64,000 bases of DNA from Spongospora subterranea f. sp. subterranea (GCA_049724395.1 JAUGWO010000108.1:1-64000); one strand, 5' to 3'. Positions 20,457 to 33,325 are shown, counted from the first letter of the stretch. Notes: generated by a model from the letters alone, not told the origin. Numbers and translations are program-made.

Positions 20457-23400
20457 TTATATGTTTCTTGACAAACCGCCGTCGGGATGAGACCATGAAC
20501 TAAGATCCTGTGGGCTGGGGACATTATTGGCTTGGGCGGCCATCATTTTCGCCGCCTTATTCTCCATTGCAACGCGTTCGTGACGCGACATTGACGGAAC
20601 CGTGAACGTGCGTTGCAAAAGCTTCAGGAAGTTTCGCATGGGCAGGTAGGATAACAACAGACTTAACACATTGGCCAAGATTTCCACAGCCATCACCATG
20701 ACTTGAATGATGATCTGTGTCTGCAACAAGTTTGTCCAATCAGATTGGTCCACTCCCCGTACAATGTAGGCGTTCATGACGCAATCGGTAAAAGCGGGTT
20801 CGTTCCGGCTCTGTAATGGAACAACGGACGCTGAATACAGTTGGCCGCTGATTGAGACATCGCGCTCCAGGAAAAAATGCCAGATTCTGTGTACGCGCTC
20901 GTCAATCCGTTAGTCAGAACGTCGCGAGCGCCGCCAATCAAATCCACTCCATATAATAGTTCCTCACTATTGGGAAGCTAAACAAAAACAGCGAAATCAG
21001 AACGAGGATGCGCCAAAATCAATCGAATAGATTCAAACGAATATGCAGTCTGAAATCGATGGTTCCCCTGACGATAAACTTAATGGAATAATTCCGCTTT
21101 GCGATTTAAAAGGAAAACCCACAAAAGTATACAATACCTTGAGCACGGTCGACACAGTTGTGAAATTCCGGAAAACCTTATTCCAGACGAAGAGGCCTAA
21201 ATGACAAGTTGTTGAATATGGAATGGAGTACAATCATTGTGTGAGTCGGTACCGAAATACCCTTCTTTGAACACTTCCAGGGTGTGCTCCCAGATTGTGT
21301 CCTTCCCGCTGAAAACATTCACAACGAAGATGGCCCCGATCATATTCCCGAACACGAGGTTTCCGTTGACAACTAATCAAAAGAACTTGAGCAGCAATTT
21401 GAATGAACAATTACACGATCCAAAAAAAACTATGAATTGAAACCAGTTCGAAAGAGCAGCCGAGTGAAACAGGCAAACCTTACTATAGAACATATTCATA
21501 ATTGTCATCATTCAATAATACATACGTGTTCGATTGCTAACTGGAATGGCGATAATGCGAGCAACTTTGGGTCCTTTATCTCGAGCTGAGGCGTTGCTGG
21601 GAGAATATATCGCAACTTGATCTGTGGTCAAAGTGACTGTTGTTGCAGTGGGGGCGCGAACGGCCGGATCCTGTCGGGCCATGTACTCAATCATGCCCAT
21701 CGACGGAAAGATTGTTGAGGTGGCGGGACCATGACTGCTGGCAATAACAACCGATCCCCTACAGCAATCGAATAAATCAGAGCCATAATCTCAATAGCAA
21801 AATAGATTTTTGATTCTCGAAAACAAGACCACAGCTAAAATGAAAGAACAAGGACGGAACTTTAGTCTGAGGAGGCGCGAAATTTGGCGGACACAGAACC
21901 CGAAAAGTAATCGCAAAACGACCTCAAATATATTTCAAAAGGCGAAAATCAATAAGATAATCTTGAGTTAGTGGGGCGTTTTCAGTACAATGAAACAGCT
22001 GAAACGGAATCCACTTCTAGGAAGGTGGCGCTGTCTTGAAGTTTGGCCGTCTCGCTGATGGAGAAGGATCCTGCGGCGACCGGGTTGATGAGCGTGTCGA
22101 ATCCGGACCATCCTTTCAGAAATCCACTGACATCCTTCAGCTTTGATTGCGAAACCTGACTCATGACGGCGCCCTAAATTGAGGTCAGACCTGATTGTAT
22201 CAATGTTTGCAAAACTCTGTGCCCCGTATAAAATTTCATAAGGCATCGGTGAATTTCAGAGAAATCGGAATAAGTTATCTTGGTTTTGTATTGCGGAATA
22301 GGGGTTGGAGATTAATTGAGCAATAAACTCACGTATGAGTAGTACAGAGTCAACATGTAGGAACAGAACAACTCAAATTACCTCAGAAGTCGCTGATGAA
22401 AATTCGCTGACGAAATTGGAGAGGAGATTGACATTGAAGAATATTAGTCCGGCCATTACACCTTGCACGATCACCGCTTTCGTGATCAAACTAATTAATA
22501 CCGATTTGTTCGCCCTCATCACCCCGAACCTTCTCATTGAACTCTTGAATTCTGCAATACGAAATATATTGTGTGAACTGACCAAGGCTCTGCGCACTGC
22601 TCATCAAACAAGAAACAACAAAACCAGCAAAAACATAGGAGCCGCCTAATATTGATATTGAATTAGGTGGAAAACAATCATGTTTCGACGTTTAATCTGG
22701 GAAAAAATCAATCAGAGACCTTTTGTTTCGAACCGAATCAATCAGCTGCTGCATCGGATCAATAAATTTGACAACTAGAAGGGGACCACTGTTAAAGGAC
22801 ACAAAAGAGCGTTCCCGAGGTCAAATTTCCTACACATAAACTTGAGAGTGGCCCAGCTCATTACGAAGAGGAATATGGCGAATGGAATCTGCCAGGATAT
22901 GGACGTGAGGACCAGGTGATGGACCACAGCGTTGGGCGCGCCGAACAGGTACACCGCCCTGGCGTGCTGCTGCGGCTCTGGAGCAGAAGATCCCTCGAGC
23001 ATGGTGCCAGGAACAGGACCGGCGGCCACCAGATAATCGGTGTCTTCTAAACAAATAGCATTTGGGAAACCAGTAAAACAATGTGTCAGACACGTATGAT
23101 CGCAAAGCGCCATAATCTTCGTTGCGATGAAAATTGACCACATGAGCTCGAAATAATGGTCCTAAAGTGTTGGAGGAACGGTCTGTGTCGGACACAAAAC
23201 ACAAGGGACAGATTGAAGGAACAACCAATTGACCAAAAAATCAACACAAAGCACACATAAATGAAATTGTGTGCTGGGTTTACCGATAGTTATTGTAGAT
23301 AGCACCGGATAATCTGGCGACCCGAAAAACTTTTGAAACTCGTCGTCGGAATACAGAACTGATAGATCTGGAGTTGATCCCAACCCATCTGCGGTCGTTT

Positions 23401-25119
23401 TCCAAGCAAACGAGGTTGCAGTTGTCCATGTACCGTCGAGAGATTGTGCCACAATCGCAGAAATCCCGCCCTTTTGGAGATTCACTACAGTAGAGAATGC
23501 ATCGTACTTTCGCCGTGTAATGGCTTTTCCTACGCGAACGGAAACAATGTGAGAAAAGCAAGCAATCAAGCAAGAAATGAGGATATTGCAAAATGGCACC
23601 AACATGTGGAAGAACATATACTGTGGTGATGGGAAAATATTCCATACCCATAAGAAGATACCCGACTGGAGAACTAGTTCCACAATGGAATGGGGAAATT
23701 GTAAATTGAACCAAAGTTCCTCCAGGCTGATCACGCCACGATGGCAGGTCGTCACCCATGCCCAACGAAGTGTCTTCTCGAGGGCCGAATTCCACAGACT
23801 CCATCGTCTCGAACAATGACGACGGAACCATCACAGATGACGCTGCCTGTTTGAAAGGGTTGAGATGGAATATCGGCACATGATAGTTTCACAGGTGAAA
23901 ACAGCAATTACTCAATTAATGGGCCAATCTGTAGTGGCCAAAGACGACAAGTGCTGAAATATTTAAAGAACATTCGGAATTGAAAATAGGTAGATCAACA
24001 AAAAATGGATCAACATTCGTTTTCTAAACATTGCTCTATTGAAAACCATTTTCTCTGTGATCAACACTGACAGGAACTCCAGATGAGAAATATGTGGAAT
24101 TATATGTGGATATAATCCCATCAGGATCAAATACGGAGCCGATAGCTGACGATGGACCGGCACTAGCGACAACACGACCAACGACATCGGTCAGAACAAC
24201 GAACTCGATATGGCGACTCTGGATCTCGTTCAGGAAGCGGATATGGTGCTCGTCGACCAGATACGAGTCATGAGGCGATCTCAGCAATACACACGTTGAA
24301 CTCGTGCTCGAATTGTAGGTATATCGGTACGATCCCAACCACTAATCAATGAACAAAATAGTTTTTAGGTCAATATCAGAAATGATTTGTCCATATTTGT
24401 GTGTTTACCAAAGAATGTCAAACCAAGATGGTCTGCAAGGACTGATATAATAAATACAAATTCGGTGTTATGACCCAACTACAAAGCAATTGCGAGATAG
24501 AAATGTTTTGCTTTTGAAAGACGTGCAATTGAATTTACCATAGTCTCCATGGCCTCGTGATAATCAAAATGAAGATAGCCGGCAGCACTGCTTGTCTTTA
24601 CTCCAAACATTTCAGTCAGGGAGGACGACAGCCAGACGATTTGAAATACGATGCACAGAACCACAGCCAGATCAGCCAACAGGATCAGACTCACGATCCG
24701 TTTTTTCACAACGCTCAGGCGTTCCTCCTGCTGCGTTTTCTGAAAAACAATACTCAGGATCATTGATCATGAAATTTGCGCTCTCTTTAGCAAGTCAGGT
24801 ATTCGTGTTTAGAAGCTTTACAGCAAAAGATGAAAAGTCGAAGCAGCGACAATTCAAAAAATGACATACAACAGGACAGCAATAACACAGGAACTGATCA
24901 GGATATCGAGGACAAGCATGACGTTCACCACATAAGTATTGTAGCACGACCCACCTGTTTTCGCTTGTTTTCGGATGCTAGTGATGATTTCTGGGTAGTA
25001 TTACCATTTCCACCACCAGTTGAGTTGCCCACAGTTTGGTCAACAGTACGTCGATGGTCAGTGCTGCTGGCATTTTCCCTTGATGGCACTGACAATGGTA
25101 AAATACCTGGACCCAACAT
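20457..25119 (-). pseudogene. Tandem-Cache membrane sensor family, copy 1 (probable pseudogene)
   Basis: Thirteen exons on the minus strand: 25119-24955, 24739-24539, 24341-24072, 23846-23648, 23529-23284, 23046-22834, 22774-22720, 22551-22382, 22173-21989, 21758-21526, 21372-21253, 21196-21138, 20977-20457, all with GT-AG borders at the same places and phases as copies 2 and 4. Product as for copy 4, its closest relative. Two frame breaks are visible. In exon 8 a run CGGGG (about 22528) has one G more than CGGG in copies 2-4, and in exon 13 the stretch about 20880 (GGCATTTTTTCC) carries two extra bases, or lacks one. Both lie in homopolymer-like runs, so consensus error is possible. If real, the gene is dead from the third membrane helix onward. 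Confidence 0.85.
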
Positions 25120-25470
25120 TGAGTGAAATGAAACAAAAGCAACAAGATTTCTTCCTTGATTGATGGTCGGTCGAGCGTACAAGTGTACCACCTCTGGTCA
25201 ATTTACGTGTGAAATCTGTGACCAAAGCATTTTTCGCCAAACCCTAATGTTGCATGTTAATGATCATGTAGGGACATTGCCATTGGCAGGTGGGGAGATA
25301 TTTTTGAGCTCATTGATTGCCGTTCAGGTGAAGACGTGATCGAAACGTCGCGAATTAGAAGCGATTTCGATACTCTTTCGAAGACCAAGTCTGAGATTGC
25401 TATACAGAATTCGCAAAACCATAGGGCCAAACCCCCCATGGCCTTGTTGCCTCAAGATTGAACTTATCGG

Positions 25471-26010
25471 ATGGTGGTAAAACGTTGGGTTTCTCAGGTC
25501 AGGATGGTTTTACAAAGAAGGACTGAAGGAGAGAGGGTGAAGCAGGATATGCAGTTCGCCAGTGATTGTGGATCCTCACTTAACGGTGTTCAAAAAGGAA
25601 TTCGTCGCATCCTTACGGAAAGTGGGTTGTGGCCTAGATCTGGGATATGCCTGAACCATGCTCGCCTGTTGCTTTCGAGTCAACCGGACTTTGCATCGCA
25701 ACAGGAATGGTTAGAGGAAACAGTTTTATCTGAAGGTAATCTCATAATTTTTTATCCAAAATTTCATCCAGAATTCAACTGGATTGAGATGTTCTGGGGT
25801 GCTACAACAAAGTTTACAAGGAAACATTGCACATATTCATTTACAGACCTAGAAAATATCATTACCATTGCGCTCAAACGCCACTAGCTTCAATGAGAAG
25901 GTTCGCTCGCAAATCGTTTAGATACATGGACGCATACAGTGAGAAGAATGGAATATTTCTTGACCAATCTCAAATAGAATATGCGATGAAAAAGTACACA
26001 TCTCATAGAA
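25471..26010 (+). pseudogene. IS630/Tc1-like DDE transposase, C-terminal part
   Basis: The frame 25471-25887 contains ARLLLSSQPDFASQQEWLEE followed by NLIIFYPKFHPEFNWIEMFW (about 25660-25800). This is the conserved second-Asp-to-Glu block of a Tc1/IS630-like DDE transposase common in fungi and protists. A further matching stretch (MRRFARKSFRYMDAY) follows in another frame at about 25892-26010, so at least one frame change exists. The N-terminal half is not visible between 25.12 and 25.47 kb. It lies 350 bp upstream of receptor copy 1. Confidence 0.72.
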
Positions 26011-26796
26011 CTACATTCCTAATATTAAACGACTTATTAATTATTATATACACTTTGAAATTGTCGGTTTAGGGTGATCGCCAATGTAGGCACTTGGTGA
26101 GACTATCGATGGGTAGACAATATACTGATTATCGATAGGAACTGTTCTCAACAGTCATCTTCTCCTTTCCAGTATAGTGTTATGTCACCCTATGCAGTCC
26201 CGTACAGATCGCAAAGTTGGAAGAGTAATTGTGATTGTTCGACAACGCGCGATGATCAGGGTAAAATTGTGAAAGTGTTACTTCAAATAAATAAAGTGAA
26301 GTAGTCTTCAGAAAAAAAAAGTAACTAACAGTTCGCGGTTGATTTCAAAATCATTCCCGTGGATAAAACCCATGGGCTCGCACAAACGGGATTTTTTTGG
26401 TCGGCGATACTAGTCTTGGAATCCACACTTGTTAAAGATCCTGAGATTCATGATGCATGTATAACCTGTTCAGTAACTGGAACATACCCTCTCCTACTCA
26501 CAGTGATCTTTTGTACTGCCAGCATGTCAGTCCAAATCATTCTGGGTGATCGATATAACGTCGCAGCTACTGTTCCAGGACCTGTCACCCTGTCCGATTG
26601 ATCATCCGTCCCTAGTTTTCAAGCCGATTCGCAACAGACATTTCCAGAGGCGAGAAGTGACAAGGATCAGGTTGCGTACAGTCATGACTGAACTCATCCT
26701 CAGTGGTTTTGCACTCGATCATTTTATTTTGAGTTCCTAAATTAATTTACTTTTATTGTGAAAATAACGGAGTAATCTGTTATGTACCCAAAAAGG
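26011..26796. other. Intergenic region, no gene recognised
   Basis: Short frames at 26359-26601 and 26546-26740 overlap each other and show no known motif. I see no splice signals linking them. Confidence 0.45.
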
Positions 26797-26936
26797 AGTG
26801 GCATGGTTGGCATGGCACACTAAGAAGTGCATGGCTGTCATGGCACACTAAAAAGTGGCATGGTTGGCATGGCACACTAAGAAGTGGCATGGTTGGCATG
26901 GCACACTAAGAAGTGGCATGGCTGGCATGGCACACT
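26797..26936 (+). repeat. 29-bp minisatellite, about five copies
   Basis: A unit reading roughly gtggcatggttggcatggca then cactaagaa is repeated about five times with small variants (one unit has tgcatggctgtcatgg). The unit itself contains an internal near-duplicate (tggcatgg twice). It sits about 240 bp upstream of the alcohol dehydrogenase start. Confidence 0.92.
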
Positions 26937-27175
26937 CGGTCACAAGATAATCTCATACTCATCCTCACTGGGCTTGTACACTTTGCAATATGGAAACAAC
27001 AAAAGGACTCATCCTCAGTGGCTGCGTTACAGTTGGATTCACCAAAAAATCTGTTATTTCGGGACGGGACCAGTGGCGAATTGCTTCCTGAGGGTATTGC
27101 TGATATAGCTATTCCAGAACTTTCGGAGCCGTCTGCTTCCGATCATAATTCAATTCACTCGTTTTTCGCATCACG

Positions 27176-28597
27176 ATGACTGTTGGAACGCCGCAGTGTA
27201 AAGCGTGGGCAGTGTTAAAACCTGGTGGGGATGTGGTGGACTTCTCATACACGCCGAAACCTCTGGAGCGGGAAGAGGTTGGACAGTAGTGGTATTGATT
27301 ACACAAAGCGAATATTTTATTGTTTATAGGTGGAAATTGCTGTCGATGCGTGTGGTGTCTGCCATAGCGACCTGCACCAGCAACAAAATGACTGGAAAAT
27401 TGGAAATTATCCGATGGTCGTAGGGCACGAGATAATCGGGAGAATAACTGCTTTGGGTAAATCTACATGATCACTGGGTTGTTTTGATTGATTTGAACGT
27501 GAGATAGGGCCTGCTGTAAGTGGAGTAAAACTGGGGCAAAGAGTTGGTGTCGGTCCTCAATGCGGCTCTTGTGAACAATGCAATGAATGCCAAACGGGAG
27601 TGCCTCAATTGTGCACTCAACGAATCGATATTTACAATTCACCAACTGGGACTCCCGAACAACCTCATACATATGGGGGGTTTTCTGAATCAGTTCGATG
27701 CAATTATAAATGGGTATTTCCGATCCCTGATGGTCTCGATTCGGTACATAGTTGTTTATTGTTTTGAAAAATCCAAAAGTTTACGCATATTGCAGGTGGA
27801 TGCTGCTCCAATTATGTGTGCAGGGCTTACAACATGGGCTCCTTTTCAGAGACATAATGTTCAACGTGGGGATGCTGTTGGAATCATTGGTATCGGTGGC
27901 TTAGGTACTGTACAGCTTTCCGAATGACAAACCACGAATCCTCATTATTGTCTTGTAGGTCATATGGCTATTCAATTCGCTTCGGCTCTCGGATTTGAAA
28001 CCACTGTAAGCTTCCACAGCCCTGTTGACATTATTGCAAATGTTTCAATGTTTTCAGGCGATTTCTACCTCAGCCAACAAACGTGAAGAGGCGGTCAAAC
28101 TCGGTGCTAAACACTTTCTTAATGTCAAGGACACTGATCAAATGAAAAAAACAGCGGCAACATTCGGTATGATACTCAAATGCTGATTTTTGGTTTTGTA
28201 ATTGTTGAACAACAGACTTTATGCTGATGACGGTGCCGGCGGAAAATTTTGATTGGGCAACTTATCTGAACTTACTCAAACCACAGGGCAAAATGTGCAT
28301 TGTTGGGGTGACTAATATGATTACAATTCCATCCTTTGCTTTGGTAGCTCGTAACATAACTGTCGTTGGCTCGCTTTTGGCGCCTCCATCGGAAATCCGT
28401 CGGATGCTGCAGTTTGCAGCTGATCATAAAATTCACGTAGACAAAATCACAATTTTCTCTTTCTATCGTTGTTTAAAATTCATATGTAGGCGATGACTGA
28501 AAGTTTGCCGATGAACGCCAATAACTGTAATGCGGCATTGAAGAAAGTCGCCGCGAATTCAGTTCGGTATCGGATGGTTTTGGTCAATAACCATTAA
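27176..28597 (+). CDS. Zinc-dependent alcohol dehydrogenase, CAD-like
   Basis: Eight exons (27176-27277, 27330-27456, 27508-27743, 27796-27904, 27959-28005, 28058-28166, 28216-28436, 28490-28597) join without a break into 352 residues, the normal length for the cinnamyl-alcohol-dehydrogenase branch of medium-chain dehydrogenases. Catalytic-zinc ligands are seen in GVCHSDLH and VVGHEI and as the Cys of IMCAGLTTW. Structural-zinc cysteines lie in [15 protein letters not shown]. The nucleotide-binding loop is GIGGLG. The tail (RYRMVLVNN) is typical. It should reduce aldehydes or oxidise primary alcohols with NADP(H) in the cytosol; the substrate cannot be read from sequence. All seven introns are 49-54 nt, strikingly uniform and shorter than most introns of the neighbouring receptor genes. 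It is the only single-copy host protein gene I can name here. Confidence 0.93.
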
Positions 28598-30655
28598 TTG
28601 CATAAACTCGACTTTAGTGTAGTCAAAGTTTTTACAAATATGAAAACCGAGTGTCGTGTACCTGTATCAATGTGACAGTAACTACTTGAAACTGCATTTT
28701 GACTGCTACCCCAACAATTTAATTCCCACCTGCACAGCTTGTGCTTTCGTATATTCCGGTCTGGAACGTTTCCTCACTACAACACGTCTCCCTCCTAAAT
28801 CTCATGAATTCCTCAAAACGAATGGGTGGCACGTGGGCCGCCTGACTACCTGTGAATATTCCGAGTGTTTAGGAGGTCTAAACACCCAGATCTGGTGTGG
28901 AACACACTCCAGAAAATGGCGCCATCAACGAAACGCCTTTACTATAGCCAACAGTTGCTTCATATGGGTTTGATAGTTGATCTCAGACCCAGCTAGGTGC
29001 AACTGATTACTCTGATCTCACTGCCATAGAACGGCACCCATCGTAAAATCGGAACGCGACTCCCTTCAACATGCTGGGTGTTGTGGCCGATACGAGCACG
29101 TTTTTCAAAGGTTTGAAGCCGCTTCCCGCATCTAAACCTCAATACACCACGCCTGTTTCTTTATCAACAATAACACTATACACCAACCTTCAGAACCTTT
29201 GCTGAGATACTGAAACGTTATATGTCTCTGACTTCGTCAATCATTTTCTTGGTCATCAGAGAGAGGTTGTTGACCATGTCGTGGTGGAATCGGTAAATAA
29301 AAAATGAAAAGAACGATATGGGCGATAACAGGTAGTCGAAGGTGAAGATTTCGATCTGATATCCATAAATGTCGGTGGAGAGATTCCACCAACATGTATC
29401 TTTGTCCAAAATGAAGATATCCCCGAATTCCTCCGATCCACATAATAGATTCTCTACTTAAACAGAACTTTCGGTTGGAAACTAAGAAAAGGCGCCCACA
29501 TAAAGTCATTGCTGATACTGTAAGAGTCGAATGGATTGCGAAGGCGTTCGAGATAATCAGTGACCCTCGAATTGGTCGGCTCTTAGTGTTAGTCCCGGAG
29601 GTGTTCCTGGTCTGCCCGATGGTTATCGTCGACAGGACTAATGTGTGATTACGAACTTACGTTGTCTAAGTTGCATTACACATCGTGTCAGGCGACCTAC
29701 AGAATGGCGAGCGAAATTCAAATTGTCGGAAAATGGAAAATAGAGATTATTCTGACGGTGACTACAGTGAAGGGATTTAAGAGCAAAAATGACGCGAACG
29801 AACTGCAAAAAGATGTATTACTTCGACGATTGGAAAATCAAAATTCTTCGACGGTTGACCAACCCCGTTGACTGCCTTCAAAAGCGCCGCTGATGGGCGC
29901 CAAAAGTTCATTGGAAATTCCGCCTCAAATCTTCAGTTGGAGACCTGTGAAATGAAAAAAACACCCTTTCGATGTATCTGGGAAGATAGAGAGGCGATAC
30001 ATGTCGTTAACATGTGTCAGGGTAATCAGTTCATTCAACGCGATCGAACTAATGACCAACGAAATGCATTCCATCTTTAGTGACATTTGCCAAATTGATA
30101 ACACGAAGTGTTTTTTCGCCAAGCGGTTTGCTTGTTAAACCCAGCAATACGAGCGATGGTACTGGATCGGAAAGTTCTTAAAATACATAATCGAGCCAGT
30201 TCGTTGCGCCGAGAAATTGCAGTAAATCCGCAGCTGTCGATGAAATTCAAAATTAGAGAACGCTGATACCATTTTCTGGGTCAAAAGTGCATTCGTCAGC
30301 ACCATTTAACGAAACGATGAGATATCGATGACATCGGTTTGGGTTAGAAGTGATTCGGAATGTGCAATGCGAGTAAAGAATTTGTCGTTTGGGGATAGTT
30401 GTTGTCATAAACAAATCGATCATGTATTCATAACCGTTAAACCCTGATAAAAGAAGATGACCCAGCACTTGATAACATCCCTGACTGAAAATTAGTGCAT
30501 CAGTTAAACCTGAATTTGTCATAACCAGTTTAGAGTTGTTGACTGTTTCGTCTGAACAGCACAATTCTGCGGCAGCACCGCCCCGGCCCGCGGCTGCGGC
30601 ACCACTGCCTACCGCACAACCATCCACTACCGCCCAACCACCCGCACGTGCGAAC
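28598..30655. other. About 2 kb without a recognised gene
   Basis: Several short frames (28656-28973 plus, 29509-29237 minus, 29641-29871 plus, 29868-30080 plus, 30693-30253 minus) carry no motif I recognise. Since a Gypsy integrase follows at 30.77 kb on the plus strand, part of 29.0-30.2 kb may be worn Gypsy sequence, but I cannot show it. Confidence 0.4.
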
Positions 30656-30767
30656 ATTGATGTGCTTGGTTGACTTTTGGTTCCGCTATTCATTCGTCTA
30701 AACCTAACTGTTTTACACTATGATTTTATATAGATCTCTGAACCGAAAGTCAACCAAGCACATCAAT
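30656..30767. repeat. Short inverted repeat with 22-bp arms
   Basis: attgatgtgcttggttgact at about 30656 recurs as its complement (agtcaaccaagcacatcaat) ending at about 30767, with a spacer of about 65 bp. It lies directly before the Gypsy integrase fossil. Confidence 0.75.
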
Positions 30768-31860
30768 TTTGTACGTGCTTGTCTTGAAGGACGATCTTAG
30801 CTGTTTCGTCGAATTGGTCGCGTGCGAACACGTCAATCATTTCACTGTGGTATTCGCTTATATCGACTGGTTCAAGAGCTTCGGGATAGTTTATCAACAC
30901 CTTTCTGATAAGGGATCGCATTTAAAAAACAAAGTGGTTGATGAATTGTGTTCTCGTCTACATATCGCCCAACACGTACCGCCTACACTCCTTTGGGCAA
31001 CGGGACCGTAGAGATTGTCAATTGACATATTCTATCCACTCTAAAAAATGTATTGTCGGAGTTCAGCCTTCCTTTCGATGACAATTGGCCGTATATTCTT
31101 CCTCTCGTGAATATGGTCCTAAACCATCGGGTCCGTCCCAAGATCGGTTTCTCTCCCGTCACCATTTTCAAAAACCTACAACCTTTTTGTTTATTGTTCG
31201 TCAATTTTCCTCCCTTACAGTGACACCATTGTTAATGTTCCTATAGCTCCACAGCGAATCAATGAGATCACAGTCGACCTTCCTGACTCTCTGGATTTCA
31301 TGCACAAGGAAGTGGCTGATCGTGCATCCAGACAACCCGCCAGAAGCACCGTTCTCGTCGAAATCACAGATCCACCGTCGACATTAATTTTACTACAGAT
31401 GATTATGTGCTCTGCTCTTTACCGAGTCAGAGTAGAAAATCCTGTTTTAACTGGTTCTGTCTTGCACAGATTGTTGACGTGGACAACGCGCACGTTTTCA
31501 TGGTAAAAAATTTGTTCACCTCGGAGGTCTCAGCAATGCATGCCCAACGTCTGATGTATTACGATGACAAGACCCTGAACCTCACAACACTGCTCCTTCA
31601 CAATATCGCATCACATGGCGCTACCATAACGTCTCCTCAATTTGCGACTTAAGGCGCGACACAGATTCGTGTGAAATTGAACTGTGATCGGCTGGCAGGG
31701 TTTTGAGCCATCAGATTTCACTTGGAAGCCGTTTATCTTACTTGTTTTAAATGTTCCTCACCTTGTGAAATCCTGTATACAAGCATGTCCCATGGAACCA
31801 CTTTCTGCCGAACTCCTCCAGAGCCTGGTTTGAAAGAGGGGAATGTGCTACTCCTCGACC
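30766..31860 (+). mobile_element. Ty3/Gypsy integrase fossil B
   Basis: An integrase core is readable from about 30766 (VLVLKDDLSCFVELVACEHV, then FGIVYQHLSDKGSHLKN at about 30874). A C-terminal region follows near 31400-31650 (HVFMVKNLFTSEVSAMHAQR) and a chromodomain-like stretch near 31690-31780. Broken in several places; old. The upstream parts of the element are not recognisable. Confidence 0.78.
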
Positions 31861-32009
31861 CTGTTTTGTAACTATTGCTACTCTTTTCCGCTCATAATAA
31901 ATACACTCTCTTTTTTCTCTCTCTCGTTATCTCTTCTCTTTCTTTCACCGCTATTCCGTTCTGGCCACTGTCGACCGAACGGCAGCACAGTGCGGCCATT
32001 CTCGTTGTC

Positions 32010-32648
32010 TCCATCAGCGGATACAGTGCCGATCAGGCACACGGGTCACCATCACCCCGGCCACTAACCGGGACTGTTCGCGGAAAGAACCAGTATTCAA
32101 TGGGGAATTCATCATTGAGAATGTGGGATCGTCTACGAATCTGACTCGCTCACAGACGCTCAAAGGAAAACTAATGACGCATTTCGTCTCGTCAACAACT
32201 TTTTCGTGGGCGCGTACGAGTTTGGCGGCAAGGCCCGGTTCATCAACCACAGCTGGCAGGCAGCTGTCCTGCATACGGATTCACGATTCGCCCGTCGACA
32301 TTTCCCACACGTCCGCAATGCAGTTCGACTGGCAACCGCCAAATCGTACGGGTTCACGAAAAAGTTGTTGGCGAGACGAAATCTCAAACAGGGTTATACA
32401 TGCACCTCAACAGACGCCGAGCCGGAATCGTGCACTATTCCCACATACTCAATGATGACTTCTCCATTGAGTATTGGTTCTTTCGCAAACAGTCCTCGAG
32501 CTTGGGGTGATGGTGACCCGTTGATTGCCAGATCGGCAATGCACCCGCTGATTGAGACAGCGAGAACGAGTGACCAAGTCGAGCATGTCGGAAGACATCG
32601 GTAAAGCAAAATCATGGCGCGTGGCAAAAGAAGAGGATTGTGTAACAA
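32010..32648. pseudogene. SET-domain methyltransferase fragments, inverted pair
   Basis: On the minus strand (about 32560-32400) RGLFAKEPILNGEVIIEYVG matches the opening block of a SET domain. On the plus strand the same block recurs in degraded form (about 32060-32140), followed by GGKARFINHSW (about 32223-32255), the SET cofactor-pocket and pseudoknot motif (normally ARFINHSC). The two arms share the stretch ISGxxADxA...GSPSP. Frames change, and the usual Cys after NHS is Trp, so neither arm looks active. It lies between two Gypsy integrase remnants, so it may have been carried by a mobile element or be a broken host gene. Confidence 0.65.
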
Positions 32649-33079
32649 ATGTGATGATGGCTTCGGAGTGGCGAGTACACAACTTCAGCGAAAAACGTAT
32701 TCACAGATCATTAGCAGAGGCATCGTTCTGAACACGGTCGATATTCCCGGTTTGGGGGAGAAGACCAACTGAAGTTCGAATCATGGTCGTGAAAAGCTCC
32801 GACACAGCGTATCAGTATCTTCCTGAGGAAGTGCTGAAAAGATTATTATTCCTCGTTCTAAAAATAGGTATTCAGGCCAGCTTCCCTATTCTTCGACTAA
32901 GGTATGGGCCGAATGCCACGAAGATTGGACTTATCGTCAACAAGTGCGACCTATTCCTATTCGCAGGAATGGGCAGACCAAAGACTTCCAATACTGTTTC
33001 GCATACGATGAAGATTTGACCAGAAGGTCCTGTTTGATTATCTGGAATGGGGATACAATTGTACTGGATCAACAGCCGC

Positions 33080-33240
33080 TCGGTGATTGAAGATTTCTGT
33101 CCGAGGCTGCCTATTGGCCACCATTTACATTGGACTACTGCTCTTGGTCGAATGGAACGATTGAGGTCGTCAACCGACGCATTTTACATGTTCTAAGTTC
33201 TATTTTCTGTGAGCTTCGCCTTGATTCCTCTACTGGCCTG
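33080..33240 (+). mobile_element. Small Ty3/Gypsy integrase remnant
   Basis: The stretch DYCSWSNGTIEVVNRRIL (about 33133-33186) is the conserved PxxNGxxE region that ends a Gypsy integrase core. Only this short piece is recognisable; the fossil is broken on both sides. It ends about 90 bp before the 3' end of receptor copy 2. Confidence 0.68.
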
Positions 33241-33325
33241 GGAAGACGTCACAATAGAGTGACTAATTGTTTTGTTGGCCATGATTTAATGAATACATTC
33301 TGTTTTAACATTTTGAATCAAGTCT

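Noticed and set aside
30253-30693. A 146-residue minus-strand protein with an Ala/Gly-rich start
   Set aside because: Low-complexity composition, no motif, opposite to the direction of the adjacent Gypsy remnant.
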